NCBI GenBank assembly: GCA_052389755.1
Contig: JBQTHP010000078.1
Span: 1-6,747 of the forward strand
Direction of reading: 5' to 3'
DNA: 6,747 bases
From: JBQTHP01 sp052389755
GTDB taxonomy: Bacteria > Pseudomonadota > Gammaproteobacteria > Steroidobacterales > Steroidobacteraceae
The translations under genes and the position numbers were made by a program. Numbering within the stretch: the stretch's first letter is position 1; every line of letters begins with the position of its first letter. Of the stretch, positions 6,617 through 6,747 are shown piece after piece. A model generated the notes under the pieces. That model did no database searches. It was not told the origin of the DNA and worked only from the letters and a program-made list of their open reading frames with translations.

Positions 6617-6624
6617 ACATACAG
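6609..6624. promoter_or_regulatory. LexA operator (SOS box) at the radical SAM gene
   Basis: CTGTACAAACATACAG matches the LexA core CTGT-N8-ACAG exactly, with an AT-rich spacer as in known boxes. A possible promoter overlaps it on the minus strand: TTTACC (6636-6631), 17 nt, TACAGT (6613-6608). LexA bound here would block it. From memory, PA0069 of Pseudomonas aeruginosa is itself in the LexA regulon, which fits the family of the downstream gene. Confidence 0.75.
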
Positions 6625-6747
6625 GCCTTCGGTAAAGCGGCCTCAGGAGGGAACGCTGGGACGAGCGTGGACGTTCGTGCGACCGGCGCGGAGCGGCCCG
6701 GCTTGCTCGATGGCGTTTTCACCGAGCGAATATCGTGGAGCGAATGA
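6625..6747. other. Region upstream of the radical SAM gene
   Basis: No complete gene is seen. A possible plus-strand start, ATG at 6744-6746 with GTGGAG 3 nt before it, would make a divergent gene beyond the window; the spacing is short and nothing of the product is visible. On the minus strand an open frame from GTG at 6722 runs into the radical SAM gene in the wrong frame and gives an Arg-rich, unfamiliar protein, so it is not called. Confidence 0.3.

Noticed and set aside
5409..6722. 437-aa minus-strand frame overlapping the radical SAM gene
   Set aside because: It is the neighbouring frame of a well-conserved radical SAM gene, and its product is Arg/Gly/His-rich with no domain.

Overview
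This is a GC-rich window whose genes all lie on the minus strand. The coding style, the PA0069-type radical SAM protein, the run of outer-membrane-type lipoproteins and a LexA box of the CTGT-N8-ACAG type together suggest a gammaproteobacterium, perhaps from the Xanthomonadales/Nevskiales/Steroidobacter side. The genus cannot be fixed from this window.

Layout in the direction of transcription (right to left). (1) 6616-5519: a radical SAM protein of the PA0069/SplB-like family. A perfect CTGT-N8-ACAG LexA operator sits at its 5' end, which suggests a DNA-damage-inducible gene. (2) 5518-5398: a 121-nt gap with two short palindromes and a weak extracytoplasmic-sigma-like promoter candidate. (3) 5397-168: a tight four-gene unit. 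It comprises a 246-aa lipoprotein, a 248-aa Ser/Gly-rich lipoprotein with a charged C-terminal block, a 427-aa lipoprotein with a possible TolB-N/CsgG/LpoB-like domain, and an 806-aa Ser/Thr protein kinase. The kinase has a cytoplasmic kinase domain, one transmembrane helix, a TPR-rich presumed periplasmic region and a PEGA-like C-terminus. Gaps inside the unit are 10, 10 and 17 nt. (4) 167-1: noncoding, with a strong hairpin at 78-97 that probably ends the unit.

The likely logic of the unit is an envelope-to-cytoplasm signalling module. Three lipoproteins anchored in the envelope are encoded in one operon with a kinase whose own TPR/PEGA region faces the same compartment, so they could act as its ligands, scaffolds or outputs. 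This is inference; nothing in the sequence names a substrate or a signal. The two most interesting observations are this kinase-lipoprotein module and the SOS box at the radical SAM gene. That box also makes the translation start of the gene uncertain.
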